This document shows, piece by piece, positions 47,439-59,236 of a stretch of 64,000 nucleotides of DNA. The stretch is from NCBI GenBank assembly GCA_037576215.1, contig JBANDB010000018.1, positions 930,001 to 994,000 of the forward strand, given 5' to 3'. The DNA comes from Armillaria gallica. Its lineage: Eukaryota > Basidiomycota > Agaricomycetes > Agaricales > Physalacriaceae. The first letter of the stretch is position 1; every line of letters begins with the position of its first letter. Position numbers and translations under genes: made by a program. The notes under the pieces were generated by a model, which saw only the letters and a list, made by a program, of their open reading frames with translations, made no database searches and was not told where the DNA came from.

Positions 47439-48154
47439 GTGTCATCGCTCTGTCAGTGCTGCCTCTGTCTACTCCGTCCTCTTTCACCATCAGTCATGAC
47501 CGAGATGTCGATGTCAACTGTGTACGCCCGTAGCTCGGCTCACCGAAAACACATCGTGCTAACATATGCCACCTCGCTCCAGGCTCGCTTCCCCCTCTGG
47601 TCCCATCAGACCCACATCGCTCGGCAACGAAGAGTTCGTTCTCGGGTTCCCTATCGATCTCAAACGTGTGAAAAGGTCTTTCAATCCACACAAGTACCGG
47701 ACACAAGTACGCCAAGTATGCGATCTCGTCGCCGCTGCGGAGCATATCTACGTGCGTCCACTCGTGGAGGTGGGCGTCAGAGCCGAGATCATCGCCGTGA
47801 GACTCCAGTCGGTGAATTCGCCATCTTATGAATGCATGTGGGTCCTGGCGATCGCGAGCAAAGACCCTGATCAGGGGTGGGGGGGTTCCCACAAAGAAAT
47901 GGGTGATGGCGATTATGAAGGAGTACGGATTTCGTGCAAAACCTCGGTGGTTGGAGCGGTTCACGCATGCTCGGTCCCTGTTTTGTGAGTACACAGTATC
48001 TTCGGATGCAAACCAGAGGTATAATTGTTACTCGCAGAGTTCTTGGAACAGTATTGTGGTGTATTATCCGAGTCATTCAGTCGACACTGCTACAGACTCC
48101 TTACCTCGCATGAGGGGTGTTTCGAAGTATATTTTGGATCTTGACGATGAATAG
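47439..48154 (+). CDS. Unresolved ORF pair, possible small gene with a frame slip
   Basis: A plus-strand frame from 47566 encodes NEEFVLGFPIDLKRVKRSF, VRQVCDLVAAAEHIYVRPLV and VRAEIIAVRLQSVNSP. At the run of seven Gs (47879-47885) a better-looking continuation (VPTKKWVMAIMKEYGFRAKP, then RWLERFTHARSLF) lies one frame away and runs to a stop at 48154. One G fewer would join them. I could not find an intron that does so. The family is not recognised. The ORF ends about 100 bp before the 3' end of the convergent oxidoreductase B. Confidence 0.35.
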
Positions 48155-48256
48155 ACGGTTCCTAGGCCATATATATTAAGTTCAACCAGATATCCTTCAC
48201 ACAATAAATTATTTAACCCAATCCTCCGCGACCGATATCACAAAATATTCGCTCTG

Positions 48257-50382
48257 TCAAGCCCAAGGATCTCTAATAAAATTCCATGCAATCTTCAATA
48301 TCAGCCCTAACTGCATGTTATCGATCGGTGGCGCCAAAAACATTTTCACATGCCACAAAGACGAGCCTGCTTGCTTATCCTATCAACCAAATGAGTACTC
48401 GCATCACAGTTCTGATCAGAAGCAGAAATCAACGTACTGTGAATGCGAGGATGTGGAGCTTCCTAATATACCATCGGAGGAACCACCCCTTCGACAGGCG
48501 TTCTCCAGGAACAGGGATAGTTGTCTCGTATCCATAGTCTCCTGCCTTCACGCCCGTCCTGAAAAGGTAAAAAATATTACTTCACAAGTCCTCGGCCGCA
48601 TACGTAGAGAACTTACCAGAGAGGAGCAATTTTAGCGCCTTGCGTTTGGAAGAACACCTGAGAAAATTTCCGAGGAAGTGCGACGGTCGTCTTAACACCT
48701 ACAAGCATCGTATTCAGGCATACCGCGCCGAGAAGGGCTTTTGTGCATCCTTGTCTATGACGAGAAAAATGAATCAACGGTACACTCGTCGATGCAGAAC
48801 ATACCCAAAGACAGGATTCACCCTCATCACACTGTCGCCGATGGCAACCCAATTGGATGGCAAGTTTACTGCGTTCTCGAATTGCACGTAAGTTGTTGGA
48901 GCTGTGTGTTTGATTCAGATCAGCATTGTACTTCCCAAGCACGAGGCAAGACTCACGGACGCGGACGCGACTGCAAGTCATAGAATCCTGCACCTCATCT
49001 AAGATGTCAAGGCAGGAGAAGAACCAATCGGGAATAGGCTTCTTCGTGGTCATCGTTCGTACATAGTGCTTGACTTCATCAAGAGTTTGAGGGAGGTCCA
49101 CATCGCCCCATGCACCGCAGCACACCTGGACTGTATGGTGTCAGTCAATCATAAACTCGCGTACAGCAGGCGATGCTTACCAATATTACCCTCCACGCGC
49201 TGAGCGTATATGCTTCGATGATCGACAGTATAATCCGTGGTGCAATTGTAAATGGGTCCGCAGTCATCATAATCAGTCAGGAGTCCCGGCAAGCGATTCC
49301 CGACTTCCTTCGGGACATGGAAATGAAGCGTCGAATAGTGAATCTTCTGATCGTATGCGATTTTAAGCTCGTGGAGGGGAAGTTTTCCTCTGGGGTACTC
49401 GGCTGCTATCCCGAATCCTTCTCGCTTCAGCCATTTGATACCAGCGCATGCAGGGCCTGTACAATCTGAGAATGACCTCGGGTTAGAATCTCATGATAAT
49501 TGGACCTGAAATATCACTTACCCGCGACCATAGAGGCTTTGACGATGCGAATGCCGCTGGCAGTCCGGATTGTAACTTGGTCGAGGTATTGGGGATTAGG
49601 GCAGCTGCGGGATACTCCAGTCACAGTCCCAGTTATCTGTTCGATATTCTCATACTGACCGCCGAGTACAAGACGGCGAATCAGAGTCTCAAGACCGCGG
49701 CGGCTGGCAAACATTGTTTTAGGAAGGCATCCATCGTATTCCGCGTAGGGCGTCATGGTCCACATCCCCCACGTAGATGTGCGAAAATTGCCGGGACAAA
49801 CACTACGTGCAGGTCGTCAGCATGCCTGCAATCAGCTTCCCAGATAAAACTAGCTGACTTTATATCCGAGGTTTTACATTCACTCTCAAATCCTGGGAAT
49901 AATTTGCAAAAGCCGCTGTAAGCGAACACCTGAACGCCTAGCACAGTAATTCAGTGAATTAATATCTCAGAGGAAACAATTCGCAAACCTTGCAAAGAGT
50001 CGTACTGCATAACACGGGACCGAATGTTCTCCTGATTCCAAGAATCCACGCGCTTCGCATCTTTACTGTTTAACCATCCCTCCGGTTCGACGATGAGGAC
50101 ATTTTCGAAGTGATCATGGCATATGCGTGCTGTCAGCAGACCTGATATGCTTCATTGAATATTAGAACACGACGAAAATGCGGAACCATTGGTCAATTAC
50201 CTTCCACCACAGACGACAGCCGTACCCTTGATCTTTTCGGCCGGAGCACGGGAAGATCCCAAATCGTACATGTCGTTAACGCATGTCTGTACCCGTAGCA
50301 GTCTTTGTCTGAGAGCGCATCCAAGTAGCAGACAAGCAAGAGGGGCGATAAGAATAAATGCGGATATCCAAAGCAAATTCAT
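48257..50382 (-). pseudogene. FAD-dependent oxidoreductase B, paralog of 40313-42489, disrupted by a 35-nt insertion
   Basis: Exons 1-3 (50382-50201, 50149-49989, 49937-49859) match paralog A, with exons 2 and 3 of identical length. They give KGTAVVCGGSISGLLTARIC and PEGWLNSKDAKRVDSWNQEN. Exon 4 (49825-49522) is 304 nt; without the extra 35 nt at 49806-49772 it would be 269 nt and in phase, as in A. The insert starts GTAGTG but ends CTACG, not AG, so normal splicing should not remove it and the frame would shift. Everything downstream is well preserved: LPGLLTDYDDCGPIYNC, DVDLPQTLDEVKHYVRTM, NLPSNWVAIGDSVMRVNPVF, GQGCTKALLGAVCLNTML and the end LLAPP-like FLAPPIDNMQLGLILKIAWN with stop at 48257. 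Preservation suggests either very recent disruption or an unusual splice. Confidence 0.8.
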
Positions 50383-51957
50383 CTATGACAGCAAGGCTGA
50401 AAGGTCGGTAAGACTCTCAAGATGAAATGTGAGAGAAGGTTCTGGTAGCGCGATGAGTTAAACGTTTATCACTAGAGAGCAAAATTCCTTACCATATAAG
50501 AGATATGAGAATGATGCATGGTGACCCTAGGAAGGACCTCGGAGGGGGTGGTTCGATGCAAGCAGGATTAAGGAAGGGTCATTTCAATCTTCGATCAACG
50601 ATCTAAGAGATTGTCATCCGGCCGCTCCCAGGTGATCAAAAAATTGACTTCGCTCCGTGCCTTGAGCAGGAAGTGTTCTGGGCCGGGTCCTCCAATCCTA
50701 GAAGACAGGCGTCCACTGCGTATTTTAAGACAGACGATGCTGTACGAACTGGCGCAATTATAACCCAATGTCATCCACAAGCTTTGACAAGTTAACCAGA
50801 TAACCGAACTGAGTTACCTAGACTGCCCGCTGCAGAACTGCCAGGGCGCGGCTAAGTGAATGCGACGCGCCAAGAAGAGATTGTCACGGAAAATTGATAA
50901 CAATAAGCGAAGCTCTCATCTGACTGAAGTGAGTTAATCAGACGGCAATATAACGGAGGATGATAAATTCTACCAACCCCTCCAAACAATTCAACGCTTC
51001 TCGAGGAAGAGGTTTAGTATCGCCGGAAGAAATGAGCGCGTTAAGTCCCCGAGTCCCCCTAGGCACCTTCAAATCGTCACCGTTCCCTGAAAAAAGGATA
51101 GATCAGCGACCCATTACCCTGGCTACATAGTTGTTAGAAGACACCAATTCCATGGCAATCTCGTTCGAATTCCTTCAGCGTCTTCTTCCAACGCACGTGG
51201 ACTGGAATAATGAAACTTCGGCCAAATGATCTACGAGAAGCTGCATCCTGCCCGCTTCAAAGAATACCGTATTCATCATCCGGATGACGTAGAAGGACAG
51301 TGAATGAAAATTTTGGTAAAAACAAACGGCGGCGTTCAGATTCTTCGACTAGAAAATGTCTGATGGTGTTGTAGCACGGTGTCGCAGTACGATAAGCTTC
51401 ACGGCGAACTTAGCAAGGCATACGATGACAGTGAGTCCTACGGAAGGCACTTGCCTGTCATACCCAAGTAACCATGTTGGAAGACGGGGATGCCGGCGCC
51501 CACTACGCCTTAAGAAGCTTAGGCGGAAGTCAGCTGAAGAGGCCTAGGCGTTACAGGAGCGCTTACGCCATCCTGACGAACAGCAGATGTAACATTCTTG
51601 TGGAGCGATTCTCACTTAACCCAATCTGTCAGCAGTGTTTTAATGAATCCGGTGAAACACGAGAGAAAGAAAGGTTCCTTTGCGCAGGGACACACAACGC
51701 GACTTTGAGCAGGAGCCCCTCCTAATCCGAATGCCATCAAACAAAAGTTCAGCTAGGAGGAATTTTGGGATTCTCTTTGCGAAGCTGCAGATGCAATTGG
51801 GAGACGAAAGCAACAAGTGCGAGTGCAGCCGGCGGTAAAATATTTTTCTGCCGCCAGCAGTTGTACCCTCTCCGACTATTATGTGGGCCCAGTGTTGTGC
51901 CAGTCACCGACTAATCACAAAGTCCGGGGAAAGTGAGAAGTCGGTTGAAGGCAGGGC
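50383..51957. other. Intergenic, one motif-free ORF
   Basis: A frame at 51474-51725 (CQQCFNESGETREKERF near its end) has paired cysteines but too little context to call. The rest, including the upstream region of oxidoreductase B, shows no gene or repeat. Confidence 0.35.
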
Positions 51958-52146
51958 ACTTTTTGACCTGACCTTTTCTCACGGCCCCGCAAAGCTAGCC
52001 CAGACCAGCATGTCTTTCCGGTTTCTTTACCGAAGTCAAACCAAAGTCGACCGTCCGATGGCTGTGCAGTGCCCTCCCGTTATGATAGGGACAACATCAG
52101 GTGAAGACATTCTGTGGCTGTGAGAAAGTCAAGTCAAAAAATGACT
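51958..52146. mobile_element. MITE-like inverted-repeat element
   Basis: CACTTTTTGACCTGACCTTT...CTCACGGCC at 51958-51987 is mirrored by GGCTGTGAGAAAGTCAAGTC...AAAAATGACT at 52116-52146. About 130 bp lie between the arms and contain no ORF. No unambiguous target duplication was found. Confidence 0.45.
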
Positions 52147-52309
52147 TTCGGGCTTGCCTCGGGCTAGTCGGAAAGTCAGGGTAGCGACTAAGACTTGCGC
52201 TCTTCCAACACTGACCGACTTCATTAGAAGGCTGCCCCGAGTCCCCGACCTGCCCGAAACATATGCAACCAGTATGCCGCCAGTATACCGCCGTGCTCAC
52301 AAGCAAGTT

Positions 52310-52315
52310 TATAAA
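52310..52315 (+). promoter_or_regulatory. TATA box of the GAL80-like gene
   Basis: TATAAA lies 45 nt upstream of the ATG at 52355, a normal spacing for a short 5' leader. Confidence 0.5.
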
Positions 52316-52354
52316 GCATCATCACCGCACTTCTACATTGAATGTTGAACTCTC

Positions 52355-53606
52355 ATGACTTCTCCAATCAAAGTCGGATTCGTCGGTCTCTCAAAGCAAG
52401 GCTGGGCATCCATTCTACTTGCCCCGACACTGCTCAAGAATGAAAAATACAGCCTCACGGCAGTATCCACATCGTCTCCAGAGTCATCGAAGGCATCGGC
52501 AGAGAAACAGAGCGAAACAGTAGGTCATCCTGTAACGCCGTACTATGGTTCGACGTCCGAAATCGCTGCCGACCCCAATGTCGATTTCGTCGCAGTTTCC
52601 GTCAGGTCGCCTATCCATCACGACGCTCTCACCCCGGTTCTTGATGTCGGCAAGGATTTCTTCATCGAGTGGCCTGCTGGAAGGAACACCAAAGAAACTT
52701 CGGAGTTTGCAGAGAAAGCTCACGCGAAGGGTCTGCGATCAATGGTCGGGCTCCAGTGGCGGCATTCCGCTGTGGTGAAGAAGGTTTGAACTGGTTGCTG
52801 ATGTATTTCGCACAATGCTGATTCAATTCGTAGGTTAAAGAAATCATCGAGTCTGGAAAAATAGGAAAGATTCTTTCGATGTCGGTGGTGTGTATGCCCG
52901 TTGAAGATGCCGTCAAGTGCTTGCTGATCATCATCCAGGTTGGCCTAGCGCCGAGAGAACTAGGGTACTGGGGCCCTCGAATTAACAAAGCAAATGCAGC
53001 AACTACATCTGACCCCACTGCTGGTACGTTCGAAATCGCCTGCTCGATAGGAGACCTCATCATTCAACAGGGTCGTCCATGCTGGACATCGTTATTGGCC
53101 ATCATCTCGATGTCTTAACCTACATATTCGGTGACCTCGGCTCCCTCAGCGCAACTGCTGAATCCCTTTATCCTACAGCAGAGGTAGTAGACACCGAAGG
53201 CCATGTCCTCGAAACCATCACAAACACCTCAGCTGACCACATCGCTTTTACTGGGACATTCAAATCTGGTGTTCTTGTCAGCGAGAGCTGGCGTGGAGGC
53301 ATTACCGCCACTCGAGGCCGACAACAACTTCTGTGGGAGATTGACGGAGAGGAAGGCTCTATCCGGTTGACGGACGATCAGATGAGCGCCGCTTTCGCGC
53401 ACAGTCGGGACCTGAAGCTCTATTTGAATGGAGAACTCGTAGAGGTGGCGAGCACTGGGCTAATGGGAAACTTGGCTGCTGGATGGGCAGAGTTCGCCAA
53501 AGGAAAGGAGGGTACGCATGCGACGATTGACGACGCTGTGAAAATCCATCAAGTGATAGATGCCATAACCCTTAGCGCGAAGGAGGGTAGGAGGGTGGTG
53601 CTCTGA
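52355..53606 (+). CDS. Gfo/Idh/MocA-family NAD(P)-binding protein, GAL80-like
   Basis: Four exons (52355-52783, 52834-52887, 52939-53023, 53071-53606) total 1104 nt, 367 residues. The N-terminal Rossmann motif is VGFVGLSKQGWAS (residues 7-19). At residues 104-109 IEWPAG replaces the E-K-P of catalytic family members, as in the GAL80/oxidoreductase subgroup. GLAPRELGYWGPRINKANA and MLDIVIGHHLDVLTYIFGDL lie in the C-terminal alpha/beta domain, which ends VIDAITLSAKEGRRVVL. It binds NAD(P) in the cytosol or nucleus. It may be a sugar dehydrogenase or, like yeast Gal80, a sugar-responsive repressor; the sequence alone does not decide. All splice joins are clean and the length fits the family. Confidence 0.9.
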
Positions 53607-56529
53607 GATATCGGGCGTTGACCTGTCAGGGGCCGCGTTTATGTAGCGTTTGATCTTTCCCTTGAATGCGATTCAGGATCCTTCCTTCGGGCCGTCCACG
53701 ACGAGGCGCCGCTTGCAGTATTCTTGATTGGTATGATCTGCATAAGTTGAAGTAAGAGCTTGTTGACGACTGACGGAAGAAGTGAGATATTGGCAAGGAC
53801 CTACGAGATCTATCAAATCCAATGTCTCCACATCCCTCGTGAGACACTCCACAAGTCTAGCTCAATCACAATAAGAGATATAGCCTTCATACTAGCCTGT
53901 TCGTCAACAACCCGACTTATCGAGCGCCAGGTGACGATCTAGGTCATCGAACAATGCCTTGGATTGAGCAGAGGTGCCATGAGCGACATCGAAGACCCGG
54001 GAAGGTAATCAGCCAAGCATTGACTGGGCGGCTGGAGGCTTCTGTACCAGCGTCGAAAGCTCTTCGGCGCGTTCTTTGAGGGCATATTTGACGTCCTTGA
54101 AGTACCCGATGGCAACAGCGTGTGCTGGCGAATTCTATGGCTTCGATAGATCAAGGAAGACAGCTTGAAGGATGTTGGAGCACTTACTGGAACGTTCAAC
54201 AAGTTCTCGAATAAGCTCAGGGGACAGATACCTTGTCACAGCCAACCCTTGCGCTTCCTTGGCATGCCGGTAACAGAAAAACAGTGAGCGAGCATCCTGC
54301 GAGCGCCGCCTTCTGCGTCAAGGAGCCCAGTATAGATCGCTGTCGTTGCTAGCGCGGTACCAAGCACTTCTGAGTGCTGGCATCTTCTGTACCGAACATG
54401 CCAGCGTGAATGCTGAGGTAGGTATTAACCGAGGTGTGACCAACATCGTCGTGGTGGAAGAAAGGGAAGGGCCGGCTTTGTTTGTTTGGCGATCATGGCT
54501 GAGCCACAACGGCGCAAACCTTTCATATGCTGATCCTCGACGCGTCGTATTGTTGCCAATTTTATGCGCATTTTTGTTCATTCATCCTGAACTGAAAGCG
54601 CGTTATGAAGCTACTTCATCTTTTACGACAGCCTGCGCCGCTTGCTCGTCGAATTTTCGGATTTCATCTACTTCCTGAGCGCTCAGCGTACTACATCTCA
54701 GTACAAACGGTCGCGGTGTCCTCAACTTAACTATATCAATGTGGGATTTTAGTTATCTCTGGAGCTATGGTAAATTCTCTAGGCCGGGGGATTTTGGGCG
54801 TGATATTATAACCACCGTTACCGTAGCGATGGTTCAGTTCAGTTCCTTCGACGAGCTAACGTGTTACTACTGACAGTCTCTGCTCAGTTTCTCCACGGTG
54901 GCTCTCTGATGGCCTTTAGCTGCGTTATCTGCGTGTTAATTGACTGTCTTATCGTTTGAATGCCGGTACGCGACTTGCTACTCTATTCTATATGCTCACA
55001 GAAATCTCCAGAATATTTTCCTTTGTGCAGAGAGCGAGTCAGCTATTCTTGTAGCGGCCTGAAGGACCATATCTGAATCGCTGGCTTTTGTTGGTTTCGG
55101 ACGTGATGGTGAGCCCTTCAAAGGTTATTCGGACAATATTCCATACTAGTTCGCCTCCTCGCCGTAGAATCTGGATGCAAGAATTCAGTAGGAGGGTTCT
55201 TCTAACTGATCAAGCCCATCGGATGCATGTACTCGTTCGAGTCGCATGAGGAGACATCCAACAAGAGCCTCTGCCTTGACCGGTGCTGTCCTCAAGGCTC
55301 GCGTCGTCTGAATCATGGGGTCTGGCACGAGGTGGATGAACTGTCATCCCCAACCTCAGAAAAAGATGTTTCCGCGCTGTCAAAGCGAGCCACAGACAGA
55401 TCTTGTTGAAGTAGTGGGACCGGGCCGCTAGAATGAAATCAACCCGGTCGGAAACATCTCATGGCAGCTCATGGGTACCCTTCTTGTCTTGCGAGTATGC
55501 AGTTCGGAAAAATTGGCGGTAGCGTGGCATGTGTCGTTTGGGTGAGCTGGTTCTCTGTCGGCGTATCTCATCGCTTCAGAAATAGCGCCTAATCCTTCAA
55601 TGATGGAGCATATGTCGGCATTGTTGCAGATTGGTTAGCAACAAGAATAGGCGGAACCTTGTGCGGTACCAATCTCAGCACCCGCCCCCAGTCACACGTA
55701 CTGCACGATCAGAAAACGTGGTAAATAAACTGCTGGCGTTGAGCATTAAACATATGGTGAGCACGTCCGCTCACTTCTTATTCTCACCTAAAAAGCTCCT
55801 AATAGCTTATTAGAGACGAGGTGCCCATACGATAGCATATGGAGTCCGGGCCGCCCCGTATATTTCTCTGATTCTCTCTTCTAGGCGGCCTTGTTTTCAA
55901 AACTGAGGAAGATCACCAATCAAAAGGGCAATCATCCCTGACAATCGGCAGTTTATCGGGCAAGGGAGGACGGGCCGCGCGTCGTTCTCGTTTCCCGTAC
56001 ATTTTTGAACGGTCAACACTGCCCGTATTTTGGTCGGAGGCGAAAACTCGTCTATGAATAGCAACAAACGTTTTCTAGAGGAACAATCTGTCGCGTCGAT
56101 TTGCTATAGGGATGGTCTGGATGATTCTGGAAGAGAAATTTTGAGAGCATGAAATGAGGTATCATCCATTCCGATGTAGAGAGGTTGTGTATACGTCGAG
56201 GCGATGCTGGGTTTTAAGGACAATTGGGGCCAGTCTTATTACTCTGAAGATCCGTTCGAAATCTCATCTCCAAAGATAGGCACATTCGAACCACAGGGAA
56301 GACCCTGAGGCGTGGACTTCGTGCCTAGTTGTTGCTTACAACACCCACGAGTGTATACCCGAAAAGGTTTACCCTTCCATGAGACGCCCGGAGTCCTGGT
56401 TTGTGCAAGTTCAAGAGGGCTGACGACCGGAAATTCTCCATAGCATTGTCTTGGCATAGATCAGCAGCTCGACGACCTTGCCGTCCTTCTACCCGCCAAT
56501 TAACCTCCGTGGTTCATCCAGCTTCGTGG
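53607..56529. other. Long region without a clear gene; unrecognised minus-strand fragments
   Basis: Minus-strand pieces between about 54240 and 53940 (TRYLSPELIRELVERSS before a GTAAGT donor, then YFKDVKYALKERAEELSTLV) and an isolated start at about 54670-54600 (MSSTLSAQEVDEIRKFDEQA) look coding but do not assemble. The stretch AGAAAGGGAAGGGCCGGCTT near 54460 resembles one near 61200. 54700-56500 shows only short frames with no motif. Confidence 0.35.
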
Positions 56530-56536
56530 TATAAAA
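56530..56536 (+). promoter_or_regulatory. TATA box of the polygalacturonase gene
   Basis: TATAAAA lies 55 nt upstream of the ATG at 56585, consistent with a transcription start roughly 25 nt before the ATG. Confidence 0.6.
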
Positions 56537-56584
56537 CCATGTCGTCGACAGCAGGATAGCCAGCATCCCTTGCTTCCCCTTCAA

Positions 56585-58482
56585 ATGTTCGGCCACGCGT
56601 TCTACCAGTTCATCTTCACCGCCACCGTGCTCGCCCTCGTGTCCGCTCTGCCAGCAGAAGACCTCGAAGCGCGAGCGAGCTGCGTTGTCGACTCCGTCTC
56701 TGCTGCTTCCTCGATATCCAGCTGTTCGGCGGTCACTATCAACGCGTTCACTGTGCCGAGTGGAAGTAAGCGAGGATGTCTTCTCTTCCGAGTGTCCGCT
56801 TGCTGATATACGTACTTTACAGGTACCCTGACGCTCTCAGTAAGATCTTGTACTTTATTGGGGTTGGGTACGCGTCACTGATGTGTTTGCAATAGCCCAA
56901 GGCCGGCGCGACCGTCACTATGGCTGGTGATATCACGTTCGCCAAGACCTCTAGTGCGTATGATTCATGAGTAGCTAGTTGAACGCTCATCGCATCTTTC
57001 CTTTCCTTCTCAGGCTCTGGTCCTCTGTTCACCATCGACGGCGACAGCATAACGTTCAAGGGTGCGGGACACAAATTCAACGTAAGACGAGTCAGTTCGT
57101 CCTGCTTTCTCCTGTATAATATGTTGCACAGGGAAACGGCGCCTCGTACTGGGATGGCGAAGGCACGAACGGCGGTGTCACTAAGCCTCATCCCTTCTTG
57201 AAGTGAGCTTTTTCATCGGAGATCATGTTTAAGCGTTCTAATCTTGAACTAGGTTCAAGGGCTCCGGCACCTACTCTTCATTTACGGTCTGTCTGGTTTT
57301 CACCTCCCTTAAGTGAGGCTAAACAGGAGCGCGACATTTAGGTCTTGAACAGTCCCGCGCAGGCCGTCTCTATCGGTAACAGTGACGGACTCACCTTCGA
57401 CAGCATTACCGTACGTCGGCCCGTCCTATATTTGGGTCTCGGCGAGCTTACCTGCGATCTCTAGATCGACAACAGTGCCGGCGACACCAACAGCCTCGGT
57501 CACAATACCGACGTAAGTGTAAACCTTCACCTGAAGAAAAATGAGGAGCTGATGGATCTGTAGGGCTTCGACGTCTCTGCCGACGATGTCACGATCCAAA
57601 ACTCCGTCGTCAAGAACCAGGATGACTGTATTGCTATCAACTCTGGCTCCAACATCGTGTAAGCGTCTTCCGGTTAGCGAGAGGTGTCACTCAAGTACCC
57701 TTTCTAGCTTCAAAAACAACCAATGCTCTGGCGGCCATGGTATTTCTGTTGGATCCATAGACACCGGAAAGACGGTCACCGGCGTGACTGTCTCTGGCAA
57801 CACTGTTACGAACTCTATGTATGGACTCAGGTATGACTGCATGTCTTCTTCCATCGTTCGGCGTTCTGACATCGCGCGACTCGCAGAATCAAAGTCAAGG
57901 CGGCGGCCACAAGCGCTAAGGTGTCGGACATCACGTATTCTGGGTGAATACTGCTGGGACTTCTTCTTAAGGTGGTCTACTACTAACTCATTCCTAACAG
58001 CAACACCATCAGCGGTATCACAAAATACGGCGTCTTGATCTCGCAGTCCTACCCCGATGATGCTGGTACTCCCGGAACTGGCGGTCCTATTTCGTGAGTC
58101 GCTTTTGCGTGCATGAAACGAACCTGTCGTCTGATTCATTCCTTTACAGAGGCGTGAGCTTCACTGGCAGCGCTACTACAGTCAAGTAAGCCGTTTCTCT
58201 CACTGACCTCTTCCTGTCGTAATGTGTTTGTAGGGTCGGAGACAAGGCGAAGCGGCTGACAGTCGACTGTGGTAACTGCTCAGGGTGAATATGATGCTTT
58301 ATCATCGTCGCACGGCTGCTGACGTTGTACATACATAGAACATGGGACTTCTCCAAGTTGACGGTCACCGGTGGATCAGCTGGAACTGTCGATAGTGATG
58401 ACGCTAAAGTGCGTGTTTCCTTGCTTGAGCTACCGGAAGACCATGCTGATGTTGAGCTTAGATCTCTGGTGGATCATATTAG
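56585..58482 (+). CDS. Secreted endopolygalacturonase (glycoside hydrolase family 28)
   Basis: Sixteen exons with canonical junctions (56585-56765, 56823-56839, 56896-56953, 57014-57081, 57132-57202, 57253-57286, 57342-57410, 57465-57512, 57564-57658, 57708-57830, 57887-57943, 58001-58093, 58150-58185, 58234-58284, 58339-58408, 58462-58482) sum to 1092 nt, 363 residues. A signal peptide (FIFTATVLALVSALPAED) starts it. All GH28 active-site motifs are present: NTDGFD (180-185), QDDC (201-204), GHGISVGS (223-230) and RIK (255-257). The right-handed beta-helix repeats run throughout. The enzyme hydrolyses alpha-1,4-galacturonan in pectin outside the cell by inversion, with Asp residues in NTD and DD as catalysts. 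It has a TATA box at 56530 and ends ISGGSY. It looks fully functional; followed by a copy of its own 3' end. Confidence 0.95.
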
Positions 58483-58837
58483 ACTGGCACTCATTCAGCC
58501 GAGGTGGAGCATAAGGAGATTTTCATATTTTCATATTTTATTGCATGGTATATATTGATTGATAATGAGAATGTTTCTCTTCCATACCAGATTTGCGTGT
58601 TACGCCGAGCTGAGGCGCAGTACTTCTAGGGATCGACCTGCTTTCGTGAAAATCCTGTGTTCATTCTTAAACCACCATCAGGACTGGCCATCTGATGGCT
58701 CCGCCTGACAGAATATCTTGGAGGCAAACCAACACTTCAGAATTGGGAAGTCTCCAGCAGAAGATTCGACGCGTGATAATATGGAGATTGAAAGATTTAT
58801 TGTTAAAAAACGATGGTCACTTAGTGTGGGATATTCA

Positions 58838-59190
58838 CGTTTCTTTCACTGACCTCTCACTTGCAGGGTCGGAAACATGGCGAAGCAACTGACAATTGAC
58901 TGTGGCAACTGTTCAGGGTAAACCTACCTTCTGAAATGGTTTCAGGATGGTTCTAAGTGCGTCTCCGTCTTTTCGCAGGAAATGGGATTTCTCAAAGCTT
59001 ACGGTTACTGGTGGAGTAGCTGGGACAATCGCTAGTAGTTCGGCCACTGTATGTCTTCTTCCTTCGTCCACTTCCGAAACGGCTCCTTGACATCGGTTAT
59101 AGATATCTGGCGGGTCATACTAAGCGGTGATGTTGCAATCAGGTGGTAACATTTTCTTATTTTATTGCAAAAGTCGTTCGCGTATAATTT
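58838..59190 (+). pseudogene. Tandem 3'-end fragment of the polygalacturonase gene
   Basis: The last three exons of the GH28 gene recur with diverged sequence: VGNMAKQLTIDCGNCSG (58867-58917), KWDFSKLTVTGGVAGTIASS (58980-59049) and a terminal exon encoding ISGGSY and a stop at 59123. The preceding intron tail (TTTCACTGACCTCTCACTTGCAG versus TCTCACTGACCTCTTCC...) and part of the 3' flank (ATTTTATTGCA) are also duplicated, so this was a DNA-level duplication and not a retrocopy. There is no promoter, signal peptide or catalytic region; it cannot encode an enzyme. It may be the remainder of a full tandem paralog. Confidence 0.88.
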
Positions 59191-59236
59191 GATAATAACA
59201 CTATTCTGCCCTCTCTTTGTGCCTCGCCAAGTACAT

